Of a DNA stretch of 5,715 nt, positions 1 to 5,715 are shown in pieces (positions within the stretch are counted from its first letter, which is position 1; each line of letters opens with the position of its first letter). A program made the position numbers and the translations under genes. This DNA is from JAZQNC01 sp045536155. Its GTDB lineage: Bacteria > Bacillota > Clostridia > Oscillospirales > CAG-272. The notes under the pieces are model-generated. The model was not told where the DNA came from. It made no database searches and saw only the letters and a program-made list of their open reading frames with translations. The stretch spans positions 1 through 5,715 of the forward strand of contig JAZSMZ010000010.1 of NCBI GenBank assembly GCA_045536155.1, given 5' to 3'.

Positions 1-776
1 CATTCCATCAGACAATGCCCAACTACGCATCTACCTACGCTCTTCCCTACGAAATTACCACCGAAGATCACGTTCGCCGTTACGGCGCACACGGCACTTC
101 TCACCGCTTCGTTTCCGCTGAAATGATCAAGATCCTTGAAAAGGACGGCATTTCCAAGGAAGACAGCAAGATCATCACCTGCCACATCGGTAACGGTTCT
201 TCCATCTCTGCTGTTAAGGGCGGCAAGTGCGTTGACACTTCCATGGGCTTTACTCCCCTTGAAGGCGTTGAAATGGGTACTCGCTGCGGTTCTATCGACC
301 CTGCTGTTGTTACCTACATTATGAAGAAGAAGGGCTTCACTCCCGACGAAATGAGCGATTGGATGAACAAGAAGTGCGGATTCCTCGGAGTTTCCGGCAT
401 TTCTTCCGACAGCCGCGACATTGAAGCCGCTATCCTTGAAGGCAACGAGCGCGCTTGGCTTGCAGCTAACATTCTCGCATACCAGATCATCAAATACATC
501 GGATCTTACTCCGCTGCAATGAACGGTCTTGATGCTGTTGTATTCACCGCAGGTATGGGCGAGAACAATCCCGAGCTCCGCGAAAGAGTTTGCACTCAGC
601 TTTCCTACTTCGGAATCGAGATCGACTGCGAGCTCAATGCAAAGACTCACCATCAGTCCAACATCGTTAAGCTCTCCACCGAGAACTCCAAGGTAAAGGT
701 TTACCTCATTCCCACCAACGAAGAGCTTGTTATCGCTTCCGATACAGAGAACATCGTTAAGAATCTCGCTAAATAA
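1..776 (+). CDS. ackA: Acetate kinase, C-terminal part (5' end cut by window edge)
   Basis: Transfers phosphate between acetyl phosphate and ADP, giving acetate and ATP in the cytoplasm; this is the ATP-yielding last step of the Pta-AckA pathway. The reading frame is open from base 3 (it starts FHQTMPNYA, a typical acetate kinase stretch) and stops with TAA at 774-776, leaving about 257 of the usual ~400 residues. The ATG at 15 is an internal methionine, not the start. Visible family motifs are YGAHGTSH (HGTSH at 90-104, substrate-site His), HIGNGSS (183-203, phosphate/nucleotide loop), GTRCGSIDP with the catalytic Arg at 282-284, FTAGMGEN (543-566, adenosine site) and IPTNEEL (708-728, with the metal/catalytic Glu). 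The catalytic Asp expected in a FDTAFH motif lies just before the window. Codon use is strongly biased (GTT, GCT, CTT, TCC), as in a highly expressed gene. A pta gene upstream would be usual but is not visible. The family call is near certain. Confidence 0.97.
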   Translation, partial: FHQTMPNYASTYALPYEITTEDHVRRYGAHGTSHRFVSAEMIKILEKDGISKEDSKIITCHIGNGSSISAVKGGKCVDTSMGFTPLEGVEMGTRCGSIDPAVVTYIMKKKGFTPDEMSDWMNKKCGFLGVSGISSDSRDIEAAILEGNERAWLAANILAYQIIKYIGSYSAAMNGLDAVVFTAGMGENNPELRERVCTQLSYFGIEIDCELNAKTHHQSNIVKLSTENSKVKVYLIPTNEELVIASDTENIVKNLAK

Positions 777-798
777 TCGGGCAAACTGAAAATTGTTT

Positions 799-840
799 AA
801 ATAAATGGGCTGTCGCTTATGCGATAGCCCTTTATTTATT
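799..840. terminator. Bidirectional Rho-independent terminator between convergent ackA and yebC
   Basis: The stem GGGCTGTCGC (807-816) pairs with GCGATAGCCC (821-830) over 10 bp, with one G-T wobble/mismatch position and a TTAT loop. It is followed on the plus strand by TTTATTTATT. On the minus strand the same hairpin is followed by ATTTATTTAA. It lies 30 bases after the ackA stop and 23 bases after the yebC stop, so one structure can end both convergent transcripts. Confidence 0.92.
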
Positions 841-853
841 GCAAATATTCAAA

Positions 854-1585
854 TCAGTCTTTGATATCCCAGTTGTGATATACGTTCTGTACGTCGTCAC
901 AATCCTCGAGGTGCTCAAGCATGAGCTCCATGTTCTTGATATCCTCTTCGTCAGTCAGCTCAACGTAGTTTGCGGGAATCTTGTCCTTATCGGCAGATGC
1001 GATGGTATATCCCTTTGCCTGAAGAGTCTCGGATACAGCGAATACGTCGCTCGGCTCGGTGGTGATCTCAAAAATGTCGCCGTCTGCGGCAAAATCTGCG
1101 GCACCTGCTTCAAGAGCATCCTCCATCAACTTGTCCTCTTCGATGTCACCGTCCTCGTTATCGATAACGATGATACCCTTTTCAGTGAAGAGATAGCCAA
1201 CGCAGCCAGTCATGCCGAGCTTTCCGCCGTATTTATCGAAAAAGTGGCGAACGTCGCCTGCTGTGCGGTTCTTATTATCGGTAGCGGTTTCAACAATTAC
1301 TGCAACACCGCGGGGGCCGTAGCCCTCGTATGTGATCTCTTCATATACAACACCGTCATTGCCGCTTGCCTTTTTGATAACACGCTCGATGTTTTCATTG
1401 GGCACATTGTTGGACTTTGCCTTTGCGATAAGGTCGCGAAGGCGGGAGTTGTTTGCAGGGTTAGGACCGCCCTCGCGTACTGCGATGGACATTTCCTTAC
1501 CGATCTTGGTAAACACACTCGCTCTGGCGGCGTCTGTCTTTTCTTTTTTTCTCTTGATGTTATTCCACTTACTATGTCCTGACAT
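854..1585 (-). CDS. yebC: YebC/PmpR (TACO1) family protein
   Basis: A complete 243-residue protein, the usual family length. It opens with MSGHSKWNNIKRKK, close to the near-invariant family start, and carries YEGYGPRGVAVIVE (residues 87-100), TDNKNRTAGDVRHFF (102-116), the GCVGYLF stretch (127-133) and a C-terminal DVQNVYHNW. Family members were long annotated as DNA-binding regulators (for example PmpR of Pseudomonas). Newer work on bacterial YebC and mitochondrial TACO1 points to a ribosome-associated role that relieves stalling at proline-rich stretches. The sequence does not decide between these roles; it is cytoplasmic with no signal or membrane segment. The start at 1585 is preferred over an in-frame ATG at 1621: the 12 extra residues are not family-like, and AAAGGA lies 9 bases before the 1585 ATG. 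A dedicated promoter lies upstream and a terminator shared with ackA lies downstream, so it is probably a single-gene unit. Confidence 0.95.
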   Translation of the reverse strand: MSGHSKWNNIKRKKEKTDAARASVFTKIGKEMSIAVREGGPNPANNSRLRDLIAKAKSNNVPNENIERVIKKASGNDGVVYEEITYEGYGPRGVAVIVETATDNKNRTAGDVRHFFDKYGGKLGMTGCVGYLFTEKGIIVIDNEDGDIEEDKLMEDALEAGAADFAADGDIFEITTEPSDVFAVSETLQAKGYTIASADKDKIPANYVELTDEEDIKNMELMLEHLEDCDDVQNVYHNWDIKD

Positions 1586-1594
1586 CTTTAACCA

Positions 1595-1600
1595 TCCTTT
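1595..1600 (-). promoter_or_regulatory. Ribosome binding site of yebC
   Basis: AAAGGA on the minus strand, 9 bases before the ATG at 1585. It decides the start codon in favour of 1585 over the upstream in-frame ATG at 1621, which has no such motif. Confidence 0.8.
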
Positions 1601-1655
1601 ATTTGAAAATGTAATTAACAATCAAATTCGGCTTATAAAAGCACATTGACACTTC

Positions 1656-1684
1656 ATTATACACCAAACTTTATATTTTTTCAA
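1656..1684 (-). promoter_or_regulatory. Sigma-A type promoter of yebC
   Basis: On the minus strand, TTGAAA (1679-1684; 5 of 6 match to the -35 consensus) is followed after exactly 17 bases by a perfect TATAAT (1656-1661). Transcription should start near 1649, giving an mRNA leader of roughly 64 bases before the yebC ATG. It sits about 30 bases beyond the DUF218 stop, where I see no convincing hairpin terminator, so read-through from upstream could add to this promoter. Confidence 0.85.
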
Positions 1685-1713
1685 GAGTAAATGTAAAATA
1701 TTGCGGCTGAAAA

Positions 1714-2616
1714 TTAAGATATCAGCGTAATATCGCCCAAAATCGCTCTGGCGCCAAGCTTTATGTAGGCCATGCATTCTCTTGTATAATCATAGATAAA
1801 GTACAGAATTGAAGGCACGTCAAGGCCGCGAGTGTATAGTTCGTTATCCAAATATACTCCGCCAACGACCTTTTCTGCCAGAATTCTGGCGCGCCCTAAA
1901 TGAAATTTGTTTGTTACAATAATGATAGGCAGGTCATCAAAGCCCTCATTCTCTATTATTTCTGCGCTGAACGTAAGGTTCTCGATAGTATCCGTTGCCT
2001 TATCTTCAATGTAAATTCGCGCAGGGTCTATTCCATAAAATTTCAAGGTATGAAGCATGGCTGCAGCTTCGGTCTCGGTTTCGTTTTCACCCTGCCCTCC
2101 CGATACAATACACACTGCCTCGGGATTATCCTTTAATATCTGTGATCCCACATTAAGTCTGGTCATAAGTGAGCTGCCCGGCATTAGGCCGTTTGTGTGT
2201 GCACCAAGAATGATAACAACGCATTTTCCTTGTGGCAGGTCAGACACAGGCATTACATTTACAGCAAGCATGAATGAAGAGCACATTATTGTAAATATTG
2301 TAAAAACAACGCATAACAGTGCAGTCACACGCTTACTTTGTTTAGTTATGGTAATGATAGCCAAAAGCGAAACGGCCACAGCTACACCGCCGATTAAATA
2401 GTTCAGTGTTCCTGTAGCCCAACGAATACTTGTTATGAGATATACTGTAAAGCAAGTAAGAGTAAAAAGAGCTGACACAAGCGTGACTATTATCAGCAGC
2501 AAGCTTCTCTTAAAATGAAACTTTGAGCCTTGTGTTTCCTGGTTGTTATTTGCTTTTATCTCTTGTTTTATTGCTTTTTTATTTGATTTTCTGTTTTTTT
2601 GTGCTTTATTTTTCAT
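1714..2616 (-). CDS. Membrane-anchored DUF218 (YdcF/ElyC/SanA-like) protein
   Basis: A 300-residue protein. Residues 1-36 are hydrophilic and very rich in Lys, Asn and Gln. Three hydrophobic stretches follow at about 39-63, 72-91 and 98-119. The DUF218 domain fills about 131-290: VVIILGAHTNG (133-143), SGGQG (172-176) followed by acidic residues, EDKATDTIENL (204-214) and TNKFHLGRA (235-243). Family members such as ElyC and SanA act in envelope or peptidoglycan-related processes, but the reaction is not established, so I give no gene symbol. The many N-terminal lysines would favour an inside N-terminus, which with three crossings would put the domain outside; this is inference. It begins 8 bases after the stop of the enolase-like gene, so the two are probably one transcript. 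No Shine-Dalgarno is visible before the ATG; the start is chosen because the next Met is at residue 111, after most of the membrane part. Base composition is visibly more AT-rich than hydA or ackA. Confidence 0.85.
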   Translation of the reverse strand: MKNKAQKNRKSNKKAIKQEIKANNNQETQGSKFHFKRSLLLIIVTLVSALFTLTCFTVYLITSIRWATGTLNYLIGGVAVAVSLLAIITITKQSKRVTALLCVVFTIFTIMCSSFMLAVNVMPVSDLPQGKCVVIILGAHTNGLMPGSSLMTRLNVGSQILKDNPEAVCIVSGGQGENETETEAAAMLHTLKFYGIDPARIYIEDKATDTIENLTFSAEIIENEGFDDLPIIIVTNKFHLGRARILAEKVVGGVYLDNELYTRGLDVPSILYFIYDYTRECMAYIKLGARAILGDITLIS

Positions 2617-2624
2617 GGCATTAA

Positions 2625-3704
2625 TTATGGTTCAATGGTTTGGTGAGCGTAGAACTGAAGAATACTTTCGTCAATTTCAAGTCCGAATCCGGGACAACCG
2701 CCGATCATAGTGTGCATTCCCTCGACGATATTCAGAGGGCTCTTTTTCAGCGCCTCATCGTAGATATCACTTCTCGGAGCCATCTCGACACATTCGTTCC
2801 ATTCAGCTCCGAGAGCAATGGCGATCTGCTGCCACTGAGAGCAGCCGGGTCCGATCAGTGTACCGTCACCGATGGCGATACGTCCGCCGAAATTTTTAAT
2901 ATGTTCTGCAAACTGCAAAGCATCGTAGATCGATCCTGTTGATCCGGGACGAAGCTTGAAAATGCGGCACATATTCTTATCGGCAATAGAAATTGCGCGC
3001 TTGGAAGGACAGAGAATGCGTTCCGCGGCAAGAGACATGGGGTCAACGAACGCTTGCAGTGCTTTCCAGCCCTCAATATCCATTTCTGCGGGATCTTCAC
3101 ATACATCGAGTCCGGCAGTATACATTTTTAAAAGACGTATTCCCAATTTTTCGGGAGAAAACTCAAGAGCATCGGAATATGCACCTGCGGCGTTGCCTAT
3201 AAGATATACTCTGTCTCTCGGCAATACTTCGCGGATAGCACCAACCGTTTCTATATCAAAATCCGGATCACCAGAAAGTCGGAATCTGATAGCGCGGCAG
3301 CCCGCATTAACGGCCGACTCCATGCGCTTTATCATCGCATAGCGGTCTTTTAGGTTAATTGTCGCGGTGCTGAGCACAGGCTTCACTCCGTTGATGACAA
3401 GCAGCTCGCTCGCGCTTTTTTGAGTGATATTTCCGTGCAGATCGAGCATAGCAAGCTCAACCATCTCAATGAATGCGGGAGGAAAATGAGATGCTCGCAC
3501 AAATGCGATCGCATCGGACACCGTTTTCCCGTATAGCTCGTACATTGCATCGCTTATGTTGAATGCGAGAGCTCCGTGCAAAGCGCATTCCCCCCAGCCG
3601 CAGTGATTGCCGCTTGATATCCTTACAATGTAATTGGCTCTGGGTGGATTATAATTTGTATTATACTTGAAAATTTTAATTTCGTCAATAACGTTTCTAG
3701 TCAT
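2625..3704 (-). CDS. Divergent enolase-superfamily (mandelate racemase/muconate lactonizing type) protein
   Basis: A 359-residue protein of normal superfamily length. The N-terminal capping domain ends its first sheet with GWGECA (36-41) and has EMVELAMLDLHG (80-91). A TIM-barrel-type domain follows, and the C-terminus has PGFGLEIDE (338-346), a superfamily hallmark. Members bind Mg2+ and abstract a proton next to a carboxylate (racemases, epimerases, cycloisomerases, dehydratases). Here the second-strand KxK site reads R140-F-R142. The third-strand VDAN region reads GNAA (170-173), so the ligand Asp aligns with N171. E203 (in CEDP) and E228 (in AAER) keep the next two acidic ligand positions. 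The sixth-strand site resembling IKPGRVGG reads LRPGSTGS (251-258), with R252 in place of Lys. The fold assignment is firm; the substrate is unknown and canonical chemistry is doubtful. The start ATG gives a family-like N-terminus but has no visible Shine-Dalgarno. It is probably co-transcribed with the DUF218 gene. Cytoplasmic, no signal peptide. Confidence 0.85.
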   Translation of the reverse strand: MTRNVIDEIKIFKYNTNYNPPRANYIVRISSGNHCGWGECALHGALAFNISDAMYELYGKTVSDAIAFVRASHFPPAFIEMVELAMLDLHGNITQKSASELLVINGVKPVLSTATINLKDRYAMIKRMESAVNAGCRAIRFRLSGDPDFDIETVGAIREVLPRDRVYLIGNAAGAYSDALEFSPEKLGIRLLKMYTAGLDVCEDPAEMDIEGWKALQAFVDPMSLAAERILCPSKRAISIADKNMCRIFKLRPGSTGSIYDALQFAEHIKNFGGRIAIGDGTLIGPGCSQWQQIAIALGAEWNECVEMAPRSDIYDEALKKSPLNIVEGMHTMIGGCPGFGLEIDESILQFYAHQTIEP

Positions 3705-3707
3705 AGC

Positions 3708-3716
3708 ATTATATCA
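3708..3716 (-). promoter_or_regulatory. Extended -10 motif directly before the enolase-like gene
   Basis: The minus strand reads TGATATAAT, a perfect TGnTATAAT extended -10 element, ending 3 bases before the ATG at 3704. No good -35 is seen at 16-18 bases upstream (TCTTCT at 17), which extended -10 promoters can tolerate. The predicted transcription start would fall at about 3700-3702, at or just inside the start codon, so its use for this ATG is uncertain. Confidence 0.45.
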
Positions 3717-3758
3717 GTAAACAAACGAACAGAAGACAGACATTGTCCGTCTTCTGCT
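3716..3758 (-). terminator. Probable Rho-independent terminator of the hydrogenase operon
   Basis: Arms 3731-3740 and 3746-3755 pair over 10 bp around a 5-base loop (CAATG on the minus strand). The one non-Watson-Crick position is a G-U wobble only in minus-strand RNA, which fits use on that strand. Three more pairs (3728-3730 with 3756-3758, one wobble) extend it. The tail on the minus strand is CGTTTGTTTACT, T-rich but interrupted. It starts 25 bases after the hydA stop, so it would separate hydA from the enolase-like/DUF218 pair, perhaps incompletely. Confidence 0.75.
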
Positions 3759-3783
3759 GTTTGATTGTCTTTCAGATTTTAAA

Positions 3784-5538
3784 TTATAATCCGCGCTTTA
3801 CGTAGGTTGTGTGAAGAATCTCGTGAGCCTTATGTGAACCGGGCTCACCGAGGAAATCATTATAGAGCATCTGAACAGTCTTATTCTCGTGAGAAGAACG
3901 GAGAGTGTTCTTTGCATCTACGTCGTAAAGTACCTTTGCGCGAAGCTCGCGGAGGTTAACGGTGTTGCGAACAGAAGCGGGCTGTGTGGGCTGACCGCCG
4001 CCGTTTACGCATCCGCCGGGACAAGCCATGATCTCGATGAAATCAACCTGCTCTTCGCCATTCTGAACAGCTGTGAGAAGTCTCTTAGCGTTGGAAAGTC
4101 CTGATGCAACGGCAACACGTACAGTAACGTCACCAAGTTTATAAGCAGCGCGCTTAATACCTTCAATACCGCGTACATCCTCGAATTCCAGCTTTTCAAG
4201 GGGCTGTTTGAGAACGGATACAGCTGCGGTGCGGAGTGCAGCTTCCATAACACCACCGGTAGCACCGAAGATCTCACCTGCGCCTGATCCTTCGATGAAA
4301 GGAGCGTCGAACTCTTCATCGGCAAGAGCCCTAAAGTCGATGCCGGCCTTCTGAATCATCCTGCCGAGCTCGCGGGTTGTAACTGCGATGTCAACATCGG
4401 GAATATCGGGACCTGCGGCGTTCTGATCGCCTCTTGTGACCTCGAACTTCTTTGCGGTACAAGGAATTGCAGATACAAAGAAAATGTCCTTAGGATCAAG
4501 TCCGTGCTTTTGCGCATAGAAGGTCTTATATACTGCGCCGAACATTTGCTGAGAAGACTTGCAGAAAGAAAGATTGTCAGTGAAATCCGGGAAATAGTGC
4601 TCGCAGTATTTGATCCAACCGGGCGAGCAAGATGTAATGAGAGGCAGTTTGCCGCCGTTTACAAAGCGATCGAGGAACTCGTTAGCTTCTTCAACGATGG
4701 TAAGGTCTGCGGTAAAGTTCATGTTATAAACGCCGTCAAATCCGAGGCGTTTGAGAGCCGCAACCATCTTTCCCTCACACTCTGTACCCGGATCGTATCC
4801 GAAGCATTCGGCCAAAGTGGCGCGAACAGAAGGTGCTGTACAGATGGCAACGTGCTTTGTGGGATCGGCAATAGCGTCGAGAATTGCCTGAGTGTCGTCT
4901 TTTTCGTGAAGAGCGCCGGTCGGGCAAGCAACGATACACTGTCCGCAATTTACGCAGGACGTAGTTGCAAGCGGCTGATCGAAAGCAGTTCCTATATGAG
5001 TATCATAACCACGATCATTGGGACCGATTACACCGATACCCTGCATAACCTTGCAAGCGGCCACGCAGCGACGGCAAAGGATACACTTGGAATTATCTCG
5101 GATGATCGAAACAGAAGAATCGTCAATCTTTTCCCAAACAGGATTGGGATCTTCGAATCTCTTTTCGTCTACTCCGTAGTCATTACACAGCTTCTGAAGT
5201 TCACAAGTTGTAGAGCGTACGCACGAAAGGCATTCCTTCTTGTGATTGGAGAGCACGAGCTCAAGGTTGGTGCGGCGTGCGGCAAGAACCTTGGGCGTAT
5301 TGGTCATAACAACCATTCCCTCACTTACGGGATAAACGCAGGAGGTAACCATCTTTGCGGGACGTCCGCCTTCGGATGCCTCAACAAGGCAGATACGGCA
5401 TGCACCGATCTGATTGATGTCTTTAAGATAGCAGAGAGTGGGGATATCAATATTAGCTGCACGGCATGCTTCAAGCACGGTCATCTTTTTATCGACAACG
5501 TAATCTCTGCCGTTTATTTTAATATTTACGGTTTCCAT
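3784..5538 (-). CDS. hydA: [FeFe] hydrogenase catalytic subunit, NADH/ferredoxin-linked (bifurcating-type) HydA
   Basis: Reduces protons to H2 (or the reverse) at an H-cluster in the cytoplasm. The 584 residues hold, in order: a [2Fe-2S] domain (C36, C47, C50, C67); a His-Cys [4Fe-4S] site (H99, C103, C106, C112); two ferredoxin-type [4Fe-4S] sites (C152/155/158/162 and C195/198/201/205); the H-cluster domain; and the small-subunit-like C-terminus. H-cluster motifs are L1 TSCSPGW (302-308), L2 IPCTAKKFE (358-366), FGATGGVMEAALRT (424-437) and L3 MACPGGC with GGGQP (504-517). Proton-path residues known from the C. pasteurianum enzyme are kept by position: E284, E287, C304 and S324. L1 has Ser where the usual motif has its second Cys, and L2 has Ile for Met. 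The domain order and the adjacent HydB-like gene indicate the multimeric, NAD-linked type; bifurcation itself is inferred. AAGGGAG lies 9 bases before the ATG, and the gene follows hydB by 17 bases. It depends on HydEFG maturases, which are not in the window. Confidence 0.96.
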   Translation of the reverse strand: METVNIKINGRDYVVDKKMTVLEACRAANIDIPTLCYLKDINQIGACRICLVEASEGGRPAKMVTSCVYPVSEGMVVMTNTPKVLAARRTNLELVLSNHKKECLSCVRSTTCELQKLCNDYGVDEKRFEDPNPVWEKIDDSSVSIIRDNSKCILCRRCVAACKVMQGIGVIGPNDRGYDTHIGTAFDQPLATTSCVNCGQCIVACPTGALHEKDDTQAILDAIADPTKHVAICTAPSVRATLAECFGYDPGTECEGKMVAALKRLGFDGVYNMNFTADLTIVEEANEFLDRFVNGGKLPLITSCSPGWIKYCEHYFPDFTDNLSFCKSSQQMFGAVYKTFYAQKHGLDPKDIFFVSAIPCTAKKFEVTRGDQNAAGPDIPDVDIAVTTRELGRMIQKAGIDFRALADEEFDAPFIEGSGAGEIFGATGGVMEAALRTAAVSVLKQPLEKLEFEDVRGIEGIKRAAYKLGDVTVRVAVASGLSNAKRLLTAVQNGEEQVDFIEIMACPGGCVNGGGQPTQPASVRNTVNLRELRAKVLYDVDAKNTLRSSHENKTVQMLYNDFLGEPGSHKAHEILHTTYVKRGL

Positions 5539-5547
5539 TAATTCATG

Positions 5548-5554
5548 CTCCCTT
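5548..5554 (-). promoter_or_regulatory. Ribosome binding site of hydA
   Basis: AAGGGAG on the minus strand, 9 bases before the hydA ATG at 5538 and one base after the stop codon of the preceding gene. This arrangement favours coupled translation of the two subunits. An ATG at 5544-5546 between RBS and start is followed in frame by AAT TAA and cannot be the start. Confidence 0.85.
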
Positions 5555-5555
5555 C

Positions 5556-5715
5556 TTACTTTCTTGAAATTGCGTCGAACTTACATTTTTCAATACAAGC
5601 GCCGCACTTGATACACTTGGATTTATCGATAACAAAGGGATTTTTGATCTCACCCGAGATTGCGCCGACGGGACATACGCGAGAGCAGATGGAACAACCC
5701 TTGCACTTGTCGGGA
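5556..5715 (-). CDS. hydB: HydB/NuoF-like subunit of NAD-linked hydrogenase, C-terminal ferredoxin tail (5' end cut by window edge)
   Basis: The last 52 codons of a gene that enters from the right edge; the frame starts at 5714 and the TAA stop is at 5556-5558. It encodes a complete two-[4Fe-4S] ferredoxin module: CKGCSIC...CPVGAI (Cys at residues 4, 7, 10, 14 of the visible part) and CIKCGAC...C (34, 37, 40, 44), ending KFDAISRK. In HydB-type subunits such a module follows the FMN- and NADH-binding NuoF-like core and passes electrons between flavin and HydA. The identity rests on this tail plus its place 17 bases upstream of hydA; the flavin domain is not visible. Another ferredoxin-tailed oxidoreductase subunit is possible but less likely. 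A hydC (NuoE-like) gene would be expected further upstream, outside the window. Confidence 0.85.
   Translation of the reverse strand, partial: PDKCKGCSICSRVCPVGAISGEIKNPFVIDKSKCIKCGACIEKCKFDAISRK

Noticed and set aside
15..17. The ATG at 15 as the start of a short acetate kinase-like gene.
   Set aside because: The frame is open to the window edge with acetate kinase residues (FHQT) before it, so the gene is simply cut by the edge and not truncated in the genome as far as can be seen.
839..1582. A 247-codon plus-strand frame opposite yebC with a hydrophobic, Cys-rich translation.
   Set aside because: It is the antisense shadow of yebC, begins inside the terminator region, and has no RBS or recognisable domain.
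1586..1621. A 12-residue N-terminal extension of YebC from the in-frame ATG at 1621.
   Set aside because: The family starts at MSGHSKW, and the only RBS serves the ATG at 1585; the extension lies in the mRNA leader.
1646..1677. Plus-strand TTGACA (1646-1651) with a TATATT-like hexamer (1672-1677), resembling a promoter.
   Set aside because: The spacing is about 20 bases, the -10 match is weak, and no plus-strand gene follows. The same stretch holds a much better minus-strand promoter.
1686..1713. Possible terminator after the DUF218 gene.
   Set aside because: The AT-rich bases there include only a trivial AAAATATT-type palindrome and no stem followed by a T-run.
4504..5541. A 345-codon open frame on the plus strand opposite hydA.
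   Set aside because: It is exactly antisense to a gene with unambiguous cluster-binding motifs, has no domain I recognise, and owes its length to the codon bias of hydA.
1..5715. CRISPR arrays, tRNA or rRNA genes, insertion sequences, attachment sites and long repeats.
   Set aside because: I read both strands and saw no regularly spaced repeats, cloverleaf-type sequence, transposase motifs or long direct or inverted repeats beyond the two terminator hairpins.

Overview
The window looks like part of the chromosome of an anaerobic, fermentative Clostridia-type Firmicute, probably an uncultured or gut-associated lineage. This rests on three things: an acetate kinase of the clostridial kind, a multi-cluster [FeFe] hydrogenase next to a NuoF/HydB-like subunit, and AAGGAG-type ribosome binding sites where they are visible. 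I cannot name a genus from the sequence alone.

Layout. (a) Positions 1-776, plus strand: the C-terminal two thirds of acetate kinase, cut by the left edge. (b) 799-840: a strong hairpin with T-rich flanks on both sides, serving as a shared terminator for two convergent genes. (c) 854-1585, minus strand: a complete YebC/TACO1-family gene with its own near-consensus promoter (1656-1684) and RBS. (d) 1714-2616, minus: a membrane-anchored DUF218 (YdcF/ElyC/SanA-like) protein. (e) 2625-3704, minus: a divergent enolase-superfamily (mandelate racemase/muconate lactonizing type) protein, 8 bases upstream of the DUF218 gene and probably co-transcribed with it. (f) 3716-3758: a terminator for the hydrogenase operon, followed by an extended -10 motif right against the enolase-like start codon. 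(g) 3784-5538, minus: a complete [FeFe] hydrogenase catalytic subunit, HydA. (h) 5556-5715, minus: the last 52 codons of the preceding gene, a two-[4Fe-4S] ferredoxin tail expected of HydB/NuoF-like subunits; it is cut by the right edge.

How the genes fit together. HydA and the HydB-like subunit are the core of an NAD(H)- and ferredoxin-linked, probably electron-bifurcating hydrogenase that disposes of fermentation electrons as H2. Acetate kinase makes ATP from acetyl phosphate at the acetate end of the same kind of metabolism. The two are convergent or separate units here, so the link is metabolic and not an operon. YebC is a housekeeping translation or regulatory factor. The enolase-like/DUF218 pair is the only part whose function is open.

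I did not find a clearly new multi-gene system. The most interesting points are the enolase-like protein, in which all three catalytic lysine positions read as arginine and one metal-ligand Asp reads as Asn, and the H-cluster motifs of HydA (TSCSPGW and IPC in place of TSCCPGW and MPC).
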